Source: Saprospiraceae bacterium (lineage in GTDB: Bacteria; Bacteroidota; Bacteroidia; Chitinophagales; Saprospiraceae). From it: a stretch of 45,595 nt of DNA. The DNA lies in contig JABSSL010000053.1 in assembly GCA_013214355.1 (NCBI GenBank), forward strand, positions 1 to 45,595. Reading direction: 5' to 3'. How positions within the stretch are numbered: position 1 is the stretch's first letter; every line of letters begins with the position of its first letter. Both the position numbers and the translations under genes were made by a program. Below are positions 17,194 through 25,216 of the stretch, in pieces. The notes under the pieces are model-generated. The model was not told where the DNA came from and searched no databases. It saw nothing but the letters and a program-made list of their open reading frames with translations.

Positions 17194-17643
17194 TTAATTC
17201 CCGGGCAGCGCTTGCACTTGAAAATCCTCAGTGGCTACCCCGACTAACTCGAAGGTGGCCCCGGTCAAGTCTTTGTTATACCAGCAATTGATTTTCAATT
17301 TTTTATAGGTGGCAATCGCCGTTTTTGCATCGGCGAGATTCTGGAAAGCTTTTACAATGTAAAAAGCACCATATTGATTCTTGATCTTCGTTTCACGATG
17401 ATAGATCAACCACACCTCCCCTATACCTTTAGGTGCCATCAACTTATCAGGATTAGTGCTAGCTGGATATACAGCGAACTGTACAAAATGAAAGTCAGGA
17501 ATCCGGGTAAAAGGAGAATCAAATTCTTGCCCAGAGCCAGATTTCACTTCTCTCTCCTTATTCAACCCCCGATAGGTGAATTGCGCAGCCAAAAAATGAG
17601 GAACAACACAAAGTGCAATGATGATAAACCATCCTTTTTTCAT
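17194..17643 (-). CDS. small secreted protein of unknown function
   Basis: I do not recognise this 149-residue protein. Starting at the ATG at 17643 gives a clear signal peptide (MKKGWFIIIALCVVPHFLAA, then QF). An upstream frame of 39 codons looks non-coding. The C-terminal ~60 residues (YIVKAFQNLADAKTAIATYK, then a TGATFELVG-like end) are faintly reminiscent of a SPOR-like alpha/beta fold, but the match is too weak to call. It lies alone between two repeats and divergent or convergent neighbours. On the minus strand, TATTTTTG (17765 down to 17758) could be its -7 box. Confidence 0.7.
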   Translation of the reverse strand: MKKGWFIIIALCVVPHFLAAQFTYRGLNKEREVKSGSGQEFDSPFTRIPDFHFVQFAVYPASTNPDKLMAPKGIGEVWLIYHRETKIKNQYGAFYIVKAFQNLADAKTAIATYKKLKINCWYNKDLTGATFELVGVATEDFQVQALPGN

Positions 17644-17984
17644 AATGCGTTTTTTGAAGTACTCCAAAAGTGCGATGCTTGCTGTTGGATAGCGTCCGGA
17701 TCGATTTGGAGCCATGGTGTCAAGGGATAATTTTCTCGTAACTGGGAGGTATCTGACCAAAAATAATAAATAAACCTACAATATTAAGTTTCTCTATATT
17801 TTTCAGCTTTACCAGCAATCTAACTAGTCAAAGAGTGCTTGTAGAGCCCCTGTACGTGTATTGAAGGTTATTCCGGTCTTGAACTGGAACGTCTCAGTCG
17901 GAAAGAATAATATGCAGTATATCATCTTCCTACCAGAAAAACCTTTAAAATCGCTCAAAACCTCCTCCAATACCTCCATCAGGG
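17644..17984. other. 340 bp intergenic region, no gene seen
   Basis: Between two minus-strand genes. Besides the possible -7 box near 17758-17765 for the downstream small secreted protein, I see no open frame or hairpin worth annotating. Confidence 0.4.
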
Positions 17985-18629
17985 TTAAATAGACCAATCA
18001 TAGGGCTTCAATTGGACCTGAAAGCCTTGATAACGAGGATCATTCAAAAACACCCCCACAAAGTCTGCTTGGTACCAATCAAAAAGAGAGGAACAGATGA
18101 TGGTCTTGGACACTTCGTTAGCGATAAATTCGGCCCCAACGAAACTATCCATAGCCATGCCGAGTTGCTGGTCAATTCGCTCAGCTTGATAATAGGCAAT
18201 GGGGGGACAAGACAAGGCACCGCAATTCAAAGCAAAGTGGATACGATAGTCCAGTTGATCCACTTGCCATTGAAGGATTGCACTATCCGCGGGCAGGTGC
18301 TCCCTGGCATTTTGCCGGAGAATCCCGTGTTCTATATCATCCAAAGACATCCAATACCCACCAATTTCCAAGCGGTTGGACGCAAAGAAACCGGGTATTT
18401 CTTTCATATGCTGTTTAAGCTTATTCCGGATGATCAAGTAATTGGTCATCCCATTGTATACATTAATCCAGAAAGCTAGCTTTTGCTTATCCGTCTTCAA
18501 TGATCGGAGCTTTACGCTTTTCAATCGATCTATCTGCTCTTCCATCTCAGCCTCCATCACCCCTTCTGCTAATTGATAACGGGCTTTTTGGATTTTCATA
18601 AACTTCGAAAACTGACCAGCATCAAACAT
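17985..18629 (-). CDS. DUF547 domain protein
   Basis: Protein of 214 residues dominated by a DUF547 domain, whose function is unknown. The signature blocks are present: FWINVYNGMTNYLIIRNKL near the N-terminal third, then the HFALNCGALSCPPIAYY block. The latter resembles a Cys/His-containing active site and has led others to suspect a transglutaminase-like hydrolase; that is an inference. No signal peptide is seen, so it is probably cytoplasmic, unlike many DUF547 proteins that are exported. It is divergent from the RluA-type gene (about 90 bp between starts). Confidence 0.85.
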   Translation of the reverse strand: MFDAGQFSKFMKIQKARYQLAEGVMEAEMEEQIDRLKSVKLRSLKTDKQKLAFWINVYNGMTNYLIIRNKLKQHMKEIPGFFASNRLEIGGYWMSLDDIEHGILRQNAREHLPADSAILQWQVDQLDYRIHFALNCGALSCPPIAYYQAERIDQQLGMAMDSFVGAEFIANEVSKTIICSSLFDWYQADFVGVFLNDPRYQGFQVQLKPYDWSI

Positions 18630-18700
18630 GAGGAAGATTTAGATGAGTAAGTTGGGTGATCTCAGAGGTCTAGCAGTCCTTCAATGTATAAAAATTCCCA

Positions 18701-18708
18701 TAACTTTG
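18701..18708 (+). promoter_or_regulatory. -7 box (TAACTTTG) before the RluA-type gene
   Basis: TAACTTTGC matches the TAnnTTTG consensus. Transcription from it would begin about 6-8 nt before the TTG start at 18722, giving an almost leaderless mRNA. No clear -33 TTG is present. Confidence 0.45.
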
Positions 18709-18721
18709 CCACAAAAAGGAC

Positions 18722-19615
18722 TTGCAACTACTCGCACAACATATAGTCCCTCCTAGCACCACCCCGACTCGACTTAGTGATTATGCTTGTGGCATTTTCA
18801 CCCAGTTGGTCTCCCGAAAAAGTGTAAAAAAGGCCATCAAAAGCGGAGCTCTTAAGGTTAATGGCAGTGTAGAAAGCACGGCTTACTGGGTTCAAGTCAA
18901 CGATCAAATTCAGCTTTATGAAGAAGCACTAAGTCCTCCTCGGCCTTTGGCCTTGACGCTAGATGTACTATGGGAAGATGACGACCTAGCCGTCATTCGC
19001 AAACCTGCAGGCATAGTAGTCAGTGGCAATCAATACCGTACGGTCACTAATGCCTTAAGTCATAACTTACAAGCCAGTCCGTTGACAGATGCCTTGGCTT
19101 GGCCGCGCCCGGTTCACCGGCTGGATCAAGGAACCAGTGGTCCTTTATTGATTGCCAAGACGGCCCTAGCCCACGTACGACTGGGACAATACTTCGAGGA
19201 AAAGCGGATTCAAAAAAAGTATAGAGCCGTTTGCATCGGGCAGCTGCCCGATCAAGGAACCATTGACACACCGATAGAGGGCAAAGCGTCTTGCTCTCTC
19301 TTTCAGACTATCCGTACAGCACGATCCATCAAAAATGAGCATTTAACCCTAGTTGAACTAGAACCAAAAACAGGTCGAACCCACCAACTGAGAATACATT
19401 TAGCTAGTTTAGGATGCCCCATACTCGGTGATGAATTATATGGAAAGCAAGGACTTATTCTCAAGGGTAAAGGGCTTTTTTTAGCTGCCATTGCGTTGAG
19501 CTTTACCCACCCTAGAAACGGTCAAGTCTGTCAAATCGAAATTCTTCAACCGGCCAAGTTCGATAAGCGAATGGACAGAGAGTTTGAGATGTGGAAAAAG
19601 AAACAGCAGGGATAA
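18722..19615 (+). CDS. RluA-family RNA pseudouridine synthase
   Basis: Converts specific uridines in rRNA or tRNA to pseudouridine. The 297 residues hold an S4-like RNA-binding domain (~15-65, with SRKSVKKAIKSGALKVNG) and the catalytic domain, with HRLDQGTSGPLLIAK containing catalytic Asp135. The later KKYRAV and EPKTGRTHQLRIHLA motifs complete the RluA signature. The position modified cannot be told. The frame opens after a TAA at 18701, and the only start-like codon before the S4 domain is TTG at 18722. Together with the -7 box at 18701-18708, this suggests a very short leader. Confidence 0.9.
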   Translation: MQLLAQHIVPPSTTPTRLSDYACGIFTQLVSRKSVKKAIKSGALKVNGSVESTAYWVQVNDQIQLYEEALSPPRPLALTLDVLWEDDDLAVIRKPAGIVVSGNQYRTVTNALSHNLQASPLTDALAWPRPVHRLDQGTSGPLLIAKTALAHVRLGQYFEEKRIQKKYRAVCIGQLPDQGTIDTPIEGKASCSLFQTIRTARSIKNEHLTLVELEPKTGRTHQLRIHLASLGCPILGDELYGKQGLILKGKGLFLAAIALSFTHPRNGQVCQIEILQPAKFDKRMDREFEMWKKKQQG

Positions 19616-19651
19616 GTGCACCCTTTGTTAATCGATACCAGTTCCTCCTAC

Positions 19652-20449
19652 CTAAGAAAAGTACTGTTGAATAACCTTGTGTATATCTCCATGCAGCTTA
19701 CCATTACTGCTGATTAGTTCTCTCCCAAATAAATAGTCATCTCCTCCCTTGAAATCTGTTACCTCACCTCCTGCTTCTTGTACTAAAAGTACACCTGCCG
19801 CTACATCCCAGGCATTGAGGCTATATTCATAAAATCCTTCAAATCGCCCGCAGGCTACGTACGCCAGGTCGACCGCTGCCGAACCCAAACGGCGGAGTCC
19901 TCGGGTGTTCTGCATAAAAAATTGGAGCACTTCCAGGTAGGCTTGCATGCGCTCATAGTCATAATACGGGAAGCCAGTAGCCAAGAGGGAAGCTGAGAGG
20001 CTTGAAGTTTGACTCACTTGAATCTGGCGATCGTTCATCCAAGCTCCACCATCCTTCCAAGCGTAGAAACACTCCTCTCGATTCACCTCATATACAATCC
20101 CGATGACGGTCTCTTCTTTGTGTTGCAGCGCTACGCTAACAGAAAAGACCGGCAACTGATGTAAAAAATTAGTCGTTCCGTCCAGCGGGTCAATGATCCA
20201 ACGCCATTCTCCCTCTTGCCGCTCTACTGTTTCCTCTTCCGTAAAGAATACTGAACCTGGAACCAAATTAGATAATTCCTCAATTAATAGTTTTTCCGTC
20301 TCTTTATCCACATAACTCACTAAGCTATTTAGATCCTTCTCTTCAATGGCCGCCGCCGCAACTTCACCCACTTGGCTGGCGATAAATGCACCAGCTTTCA
20401 ATACTACGGTACGACTTTTATCACAAAGATCTTGAAGACTTATTTCCAT
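19652..20449 (-). CDS. Inositol monophosphatase family protein (SuhB-like)
   Basis: Mg2+-dependent phosphatase of the inositol monophosphatase/FIG superfamily, 265 residues. Metal ligands are visible: Glu71-Glu72 in FFTEEE, Asp87 and Asp90 in IDPLDGTTNF, and Asp215 in NAWDVAAG. This set matches inositol-1-phosphatase/SuhB rather than the CysQ branch, but members are promiscuous and some act on other sugar phosphates. It lies 54 bp downstream of hpt on the same strand and is likely co-transcribed with it. The start at 20449 has no competing upstream start. Confidence 0.92.
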   Translation of the reverse strand: MEISLQDLCDKSRTVVLKAGAFIASQVGEVAAAAIEEKDLNSLVSYVDKETEKLLIEELSNLVPGSVFFTEEETVERQEGEWRWIIDPLDGTTNFLHQLPVFSVSVALQHKEETVIGIVYEVNREECFYAWKDGGAWMNDRQIQVSQTSSLSASLLATGFPYYDYERMQAYLEVLQFFMQNTRGLRRLGSAAVDLAYVACGRFEGFYEYSLNAWDVAAGVLLVQEAGGEVTDFKGGDDYLFGRELISSNGKLHGDIHKVIQQYFS

Positions 20450-20503
20450 AATTCAAATAGCTAATTGAATGTTCTAATTGTTAAATCTGAGTGCTACAGC
20501 AGC

Positions 20504-21046
20504 TTATTCTGCTAGTTGATAAATGTCCCTAAGTTGTCTACCCAAGCCATCATAGTCGAGTCCGTAACCCACTACAAATCGATTGGGAATCTCAAAGCCC
20601 ACGTAATCAATGGGAATATCATGTTCTAAAGCCTCTCGCTTCACTAATAAACTAGCCAGCGCAATTGATGCTGGCTGTAAGGCTTTCAGCTCTGGAATGA
20701 AGGAGTGCATCGTATTTCCTGTGTCAATAATGTCCTCAACAATAATGACATGGCGATCTTTGATTTCTATATCTAAACCAATCACTGACGCTACTTGACC
20801 TGACGACTTCATCCCACGATAGGAAGAGAGCTTAATAAATGAGATAACACTTTCAAAATCAGTGGCTCGCACAAGATCAGCAGCAAAAATAAATGCTCCA
20901 TTTAATACGCCAAGGAAGATGGGTTGCAGGCCATCATAGCGCTCTTTCATTTCTGCCGCCAATTCCTGGATTCGCGTCGTAATTTGAGTCTCAGTAATGT
21001 AAGATTTGAAGGAAAGATTATTAACGGAGACAGTAGAATCCGGCAT
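20504..21046 (-). CDS. hpt: Hypoxanthine phosphoribosyltransferase
   Basis: Purine salvage enzyme that joins hypoxanthine (and usually guanine) to PRPP, giving IMP or GMP. The 180 residues match the usual bacterial length. Visible elements are the PPi loop (LGVLNGAFIF, ~45-54), the flexible loop SSYRGMKSSG (~74-83), the PRPP-binding signature VIIVEDIIDTGNTM (100-113) and the purine-contacting VGFEIPNRFVVGYGLDY near the end. It is the first gene of a probable two-gene transcript with the inositol-monophosphatase-like gene, and is divergent from pdxA. Confidence 0.95.
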   Translation of the reverse strand: MPDSTVSVNNLSFKSYITETQITTRIQELAAEMKERYDGLQPIFLGVLNGAFIFAADLVRATDFESVISFIKLSSYRGMKSSGQVASVIGLDIEIKDRHVIIVEDIIDTGNTMHSFIPELKALQPASIALASLLVKREALEHDIPIDYVGFEIPNRFVVGYGLDYDGLGRQLRDIYQLAE

Positions 21047-21229
21047 AAATTTATATTGTAATATGGATGAGATGGCGACCGATCTAATGCAAAATTATAG
21101 CACTACAATTCTCTGGGTGACCAAAAGTGCAAATGTATTAGGATGAGCCCGAATTGCCTAAGATTTTACTTGAATTCCGAGTCCATGATAGTAAAAAATC
21201 AGGTCTCTATCAATACCTGGCAAATTTAT

Positions 21230-21238
21230 TATCTTTGC
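21230..21238 (+). promoter_or_regulatory. -7 box (TATCTTTGC) before pdxA
   Basis: An exact match to TAnnTTTG followed by C. The implied transcription start near 21244 leaves a leader of about 90 nt before the pdxA ATG. No TTG at the expected -33 distance was seen. Confidence 0.5.
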
Positions 21239-21336
21239 AGCCTATTTGACGTATATGCTACGTTGATATCTGATGGTTCATAAACGATCCATTGGCTCGG
21301 ACTGTTAGATAAACAAATGACCTAAAAAGGAAAGGA

Positions 21337-22431
21337 ATGGATAAGTTGAAGATCGGTATTAGTATTGGCGATATAAATGGTATTGGACTAGAAGTAATAC
21401 TGAAAGCACTTTCTCATAATAAAATCGTGGACCGATGTACGGCAATCGTATATGGTTCTTCCAAAGTTGTTTCCTATCATAAGAACATTGTTGGCGTCGA
21501 TTTTCATTTCCAAAGCATTAATAAGATTGGCCAGGCGAACCCAAATAAGGTTAACATCTTGAACTGCTGGCAAGACAGTGTGAATATTACTTTGGGTAAG
21601 CCGTCCAAAGAAAGTGGGCAATATGCTTGGCAGTCTTTAGAATCTGCAGTCAATGACCTACAAGAAAAAAAGATTGATGCTCTGGTAACCGCGCCAATTA
21701 GCAAGGAAGCCATGCACATGGCGGAGTTTCCACATCCTGGTCATACAGAATACTTGACCCATAAGATGGGGAGCCGTGAGAGTCTAATGTTCATGATCAA
21801 TGACGATTTGCGTATTGGAGTGGCAACCAATCATATTCCTTTAAAGGAAGTCGTCTCTACCCTATCAAAAGAACTCATCGTTAAAAAAATCCGTTTGATG
21901 CACAATTGCCTGAAGATGGATTTTGGTATTGAGCGGCCGACTATTGCCGTTTTGGGCGTAAACCCTCATGCTAGTGATAACGGTGTATTTGGAAAAGAAG
22001 AGGAAGAACTCATCAGACCCGCCGTCGTGGAATGTAAAAAGAAAGGGATCATGGTAATGGGGCCGTTTCCAGCTGATGGTTTTTTCGGTTCCTCTCAGTT
22101 CTCAAAGTTTGATGGCATACTGGCCATGTATCATGATCAAGGATTAGTGCCTTTTAAACTCTTGTCTTTTGGCAAAGGTGTGAACTATACTGCGGGCTTA
22201 CCTGCCGTTAGGACTTCCCCTGATCATGGAACAGCTTTTGAACTTGCTGGAAAGAATATGGCGGATCCATCTTCTTTTTTGCAGGCTTTATTCCAAGCCA
22301 TGGACATTGCCCAGAGCAGAAGGGATCACGAGGAAATGCATGCAAACGCTTTAGTTAAACGAAAAAAGGAGGCAGAGGATGTACTAGCGGGGCAAGAAGA
22401 GATACCAGATGAAACCAACAAAGAAAGTTAA
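21337..22431 (+). CDS. pdxA: 4-hydroxythreonine-4-phosphate dehydrogenase
   Basis: Catalyses the NAD-dependent oxidation of 4-phosphohydroxythreonine in DXP-dependent pyridoxal phosphate synthesis. The 364 residues show the start signature GDINGIGLEVILKAL and TAPISKEA. Metal-binding His136 is in PGHTEYL; a second block, MYHDQGLVPFK, and a third, SPDHGTAFELAG, supply the other ligands. Residues after about 335 form a short charged tail (KRKKEAEDVLAGQEEIPDET) beyond the usual end. The stop codon lies inside the left arm of a 168 bp hairpin element, which therefore forms the 3' end of the transcript. Confidence 0.96.
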   Translation: MDKLKIGISIGDINGIGLEVILKALSHNKIVDRCTAIVYGSSKVVSYHKNIVGVDFHFQSINKIGQANPNKVNILNCWQDSVNITLGKPSKESGQYAWQSLESAVNDLQEKKIDALVTAPISKEAMHMAEFPHPGHTEYLTHKMGSRESLMFMINDDLRIGVATNHIPLKEVVSTLSKELIVKKIRLMHNCLKMDFGIERPTIAVLGVNPHASDNGVFGKEEEELIRPAVVECKKKGIMVMGPFPADGFFGSSQFSKFDGILAMYHDQGLVPFKLLSFGKGVNYTAGLPAVRTSPDHGTAFELAGKNMADPSSFLQALFQAMDIAQSRRDHEEMHANALVKRKKEAEDVLAGQEEIPDETNKES

Positions 22432-22595
22432 GTAGTGTGACAAAAGTAGTCGTGAAATTTTAGGTAGTGAATTTCGAGGTCAGGCGAGGCAGTAAAATCG
22501 AGCATAGCCGTAGGCTACGTGAGAATTTTACTAACGAAGCATGGTCTCGAAAGACGCAGCTAAAAATTAGGAATATCTATTGTCACACTACTTAA
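22428..22595. repeat. 168 bp long-hairpin element overlapping the pdxA stop codon
   Basis: Bounded by a perfect 16 bp inverted repeat, TTAAGTAGTGTGACAA at 22428 and its complement ending at 22595. The inside continues to pair imperfectly: TTTCGAG with CTCGAAA, GTAAAAT with ATTTTAC, and TAGCC with GGCTA around a GTA apex. The whole element would fold into one long stem with internal loops. There is no coding capacity. It may be a dispersed palindromic repeat or a conserved RNA structure that ends or stabilises the pdxA message. Confidence 0.75.
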
Positions 22596-22680
22596 TGTAA
22601 GGATCGAGCTTAGATCACTTTCAAATGCTTCGTTCCTGCTAGGATAATTGCCCTTAATTCGATCACAACAATTCGGTCTT

Positions 22681-23070
22681 ATGAGTCAGCCAGACGAAAA
22701 AACACGCTATAGCGATGCTGAATTAGAAGAATTCAAAGCCCTAATTGAAGGGAAGAAAGCAAAAGCAGAAAAGCAACTAAATTATTATCTGAAGCAACTG
22801 TCAGATATGGCTGAAAATGCTGATGCAAAAATCAAAGGTTTGGACGATGGGATTAGCACCATGGATAATGAAATCACTTCAAACATGGCTGCTCGTCAAA
22901 AGAAATTGATACAGCACCTGGACAATGCCTTAATCCGCATACAGAATAAGGTTTACGGTATTTGTCGAGAATCAGGAAAACTGATCAGCAAAGAACGCTT
23001 GCGAGCTGTCCCACATGCCACGCTCAGTATTCAAGCTAAGCAGAATAAGAACAATAACAAGAGGAAGTAA
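22681..23070 (+). CDS. TraR/DksA-family regulator with degenerate zinc finger
   Basis: Predicted RNA-polymerase secondary-channel regulator of the DksA type, 130 residues. A coiled-coil region spans ~15-85 and is followed by the C-terminal block YGICRESGKLISKERLRAVP and HATLSI. In DksA this block is a four-cysteine zinc finger; here only one cysteine remains, a pattern I believe is common in Bacteroidota homologues. The ATG at 22681 is used because the 11 codons upstream look non-coding. It lies 113 bp before lspA on the same strand, possibly in one operon. Confidence 0.88.
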   Translation: MSQPDEKTRYSDAELEEFKALIEGKKAKAEKQLNYYLKQLSDMAENADAKIKGLDDGISTMDNEITSNMAARQKKLIQHLDNALIRIQNKVYGICRESGKLISKERLRAVPHATLSIQAKQNKNNNKRK

Positions 23071-23182
23071 TCATTTTAATTTTGAGGACGCTAAGTGGAG
23101 GATGTACCGCGCTCGTATGTAGCGATACGAGAAAGCCATCTAATCGCTCCCTCTCCTCCTTGACAATAAATCAATCAAAGCA

Positions 23183-23962
23183 TTGAAAAAGGCAGGTATC
23201 GTTGTTGGAGTCATATTTCTGGTACTCTTCTTGGACCAGTGGTCAAAGATATGGGTAAAGACCAGTATGACATACGGAGAAGAAATTTTGATTTTCGGCT
23301 TGGAGTGGGCCAAGATCCACTTTGTGGAGAATAACGGCATGGCCTTTGGTATTTCCTTAGGCGGAAACTATGGTAAGCTCGCCCTCAGCCTCTTCCGCAT
23401 ATTGGCCGTAGGCTTTCTAATTTACTATTTGCGCCTACTAATGAAAACAGAGAAGACTTCACTTGGTCTACTCATCAGTTTTGCTTTAATCTTAGCAGGT
23501 GCGATTGGGAATATTTTAGATAGTGCTTTTTATGGCCTGATGTTTTCTGAGTCCACTTATCATGGGGATGTTGCCACTCTTTTTCCCGAAGGTGGGGGAT
23601 ATGCTGGCTTCCTACATGGTAAGGTGGTAGATATGCTTTACTTTCCTATGTTCTCCGGAATTTATCCTGAGTGGCTCCCCCTAAAAGGTGGTGAACCTTT
23701 TCAGTTTTTTAAGCCTGTTTTCAATCTTGCAGATACCTCTATAACTATCGGAGTGCTAAATATTCTCTTGTTTCAGCGCAGCTTTTTCAGTGCGGAAAAA
23801 GAGGAAGAACAGCAGGTAGAAGAGGCCGTTACGGCCACCGAAACTGATCCTGACACGGCTGCTAATACAGAAAATAAAGTAATTGAGGACCAAGAAGAGG
23901 AAGGAAATAATGAAGAAAAGGGAGGTCCAGATGGAGTTGATGCTAATCAATCCAGTGAGTAA
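23183..23962 (+). CDS. lspA: Lipoprotein signal peptidase with long acidic C-terminal tail
   Basis: Inner-membrane aspartic protease that removes signal peptides from prolipoproteins after diacylglyceryl transfer. Four hydrophobic helices are visible. Conserved elements are LDQWSKIWVK (from residue 17), FVENNGMAFG, catalytic Asp113 in GNILDSAFYG, VVDMLYFP, and catalytic Asp184 in FNLADTSITIG. The start is TTG at 23183, which gives the typical KK-hydrophobic N-terminus; no in-frame ATG is nearby. The core ends near residue 205 and is followed by about 55 residues very rich in Glu, Gln, Asp and Asn, which would lie in the cytoplasm. Such a tail is unusual in the family. Confidence 0.94.
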   Translation: MKKAGIVVGVIFLVLFLDQWSKIWVKTSMTYGEEILIFGLEWAKIHFVENNGMAFGISLGGNYGKLALSLFRILAVGFLIYYLRLLMKTEKTSLGLLISFALILAGAIGNILDSAFYGLMFSESTYHGDVATLFPEGGGYAGFLHGKVVDMLYFPMFSGIYPEWLPLKGGEPFQFFKPVFNLADTSITIGVLNILLFQRSFFSAEKEEEQQVEEAVTATETDPDTAANTENKVIEDQEEEGNNEEKGGPDGVDANQSSE

Positions 23963-24079
23963 GTTGAGCCTAAGGAATAATACGACTTTTCCTAAGTTTC
24001 GGCTATTCTAACAATGTCAATCTACTAATCCAGCTGGTCAATTCTTCTAGAAAGAAAAACGATAGGGGGGCTTAGTCTG

Positions 24080-24406
24080 TTAGGCTTTTCCCGCTTTATT
24101 TTCTTCTTCCAAAAATGAATTGATGGCCTTCATAGCATGGCCTACTTTGTCGTAATTAATTCGGTAGTGGATAAACTTACCATCTCGCTCTGTTTCAACT
24201 AAACCAGCTAACCTAAGAATTCGCAGATGTTGAGAAGTAATAGATTGCTCCAGTTTCAAGGTATTATAGATTTTGTTGACATTGATCATTTCGTTACTGT
24301 CGATAAAACCTAAAATCCTTAAGCGAAGGGGATGTGCCAAGGCACGGAGAATCTCTGAGGACACCTGCAGGTTCTCATTGTTGATATTAAGCTTAGCCTT
24401 TCTCAT
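24080..24406 (-). CDS. ArsR-fold winged-helix transcriptional regulator (copy 1)
   Basis: Small DNA-binding repressor-like protein of 108 residues from the ATG at 24406. A longer frame to 24454 adds 16 unlikely residues. The winged helix contains ALAHPLRLRILGFI, then LEQSITSQHLRILRLAGLVE as recognition helix, and the wing ERDGKFIHYRIN. The ELxVCDL-type metal-binding cysteines of classical ArsR/SmtB sensors are absent, so it probably does not sense metal at that site. It is a clear paralog of the next gene on the same strand, with which it shares the LEQS..SQHL..LR.AG and GKFIHY segments. The two are separated by a strong terminator. Confidence 0.88.
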   Translation of the reverse strand: MRKAKLNINNENLQVSSEILRALAHPLRLRILGFIDSNEMINVNKIYNTLKLEQSITSQHLRILRLAGLVETERDGKFIHYRINYDKVGHAMKAINSFLEEENKAGKA

Positions 24407-24486
24407 AGAATTTTCGCCTTTTTTTGGTGGTAGATAGACAGAGCAAATATGCATTTTTTCTTTATCTTTCCAAAAGAAACATATAA

Positions 24487-24521
24487 AAAATGCTGTGAAT
24501 CTGTTTGATTCACAGCATTTT
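24487..24521 (-). terminator. Intrinsic terminator between the two ArsR-fold genes
   Basis: A perfect 15 bp stem (AAAATGCTGTGAATC and complement) with a 5 nt loop. Read on the minus strand it is followed by a run of six T. It ends the transcript of the gene at 24555-24893, so the two paralogs are transcribed separately. Confidence 0.9.
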
Positions 24522-24554
24522 CAGGATTACTAATATCTATTACCTGTGGAAGGC

Positions 24555-24893
24555 TTAGATCGTCAAATCTTCTACTAATTTAGAGATTTGAGCCAAGCGA
24601 TCCTTATCCAATGAATAGTGGATGAATTTTCCTTGGCGATCTGTTTTTACCACTCCTGCTCTGCGAAGAATAGCTAGGTGTTGGGAAGCTACAGATTGCT
24701 CCAATCGCAACTTGATGTAGATATCCGTAACCGTCATATTCTCATTCTCATCCAACAGATCAATGATTCTTTGACGTAGTTTGTGGTTGACTGCTCTCAA
24801 AACCAAAACCGCTTTTCTCAACTCAGCGTAGTCCAATGGAATGTCGTTCGTCCCCTTCTTTAGAACAACTGTTTCATTTTTTTGCTTTCTCAT
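24555..24893 (-). CDS. ArsR-fold winged-helix transcriptional regulator (copy 2)
   Basis: Paralog of the preceding ArsR-fold gene, 112 residues. Key segments are VNHKLRQRIIDLLDEN, the recognition helix LEQSVASQHLAILRRAGVVK and the wing DRQGKFIHYSLD. It contains no cysteine at all, so a classical thiolate metal site is excluded. A charged N-terminal ~20 residues (KQKNETVVLKKG) precedes the fold. The AT-rich upstream region holds TATTTTTG on the minus strand (25011 down to 25004), a possible -7 box. Target genes are unknown; nothing obviously metal-related is adjacent. Confidence 0.9.
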   Translation of the reverse strand: MRKQKNETVVLKKGTNDIPLDYAELRKAVLVLRAVNHKLRQRIIDLLDENENMTVTDIYIKLRLEQSVASQHLAILRRAGVVKTDRQGKFIHYSLDKDRLAQISKLVEDLTI

Positions 24894-25216
24894 ATTTATG
24901 TTGTTTTATCAGTAGAAACAATTCTTACCTATTAGACTTCAAATATCATACCAAAACAAAGCATTAAAATATATTATAACACATAATTGCAGTGAAGCCT
25001 AGACAAAAATACTAAAAAATATATCAAAATAAAAAAATGTGTTAATATGTATTTGTGCTAAAAGGCCGGATAAGCGGTCCGATTTCATAAAAGAAAGGTC
25101 AAAACCAGCAAAAAATATCCTAGGTCCGCCCTCGGAAATGCAGCAAGTACGGGGGCTCCCCCAATTCAGATACACATATAAAGCAAAATAATACGTAAAC
25201 GGGAATTAATTCCCAT
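24894..25216. other. 320 bp AT-rich intergenic region
   Basis: Upstream region of ArsR copy 2 and downstream region of tsaB, both on the minus strand. It is strongly AT-rich around 24960-25060, with a candidate minus-strand -7 box at 25004-25011. No gene or good hairpin is seen. Confidence 0.4.

Noticed and set aside
24600-24900. Metal-sensing ArsR/SmtB function
   Set aside because: The fold is present but the metal-binding Cys motif is absent in both paralogs, so metal sensing is not supported.
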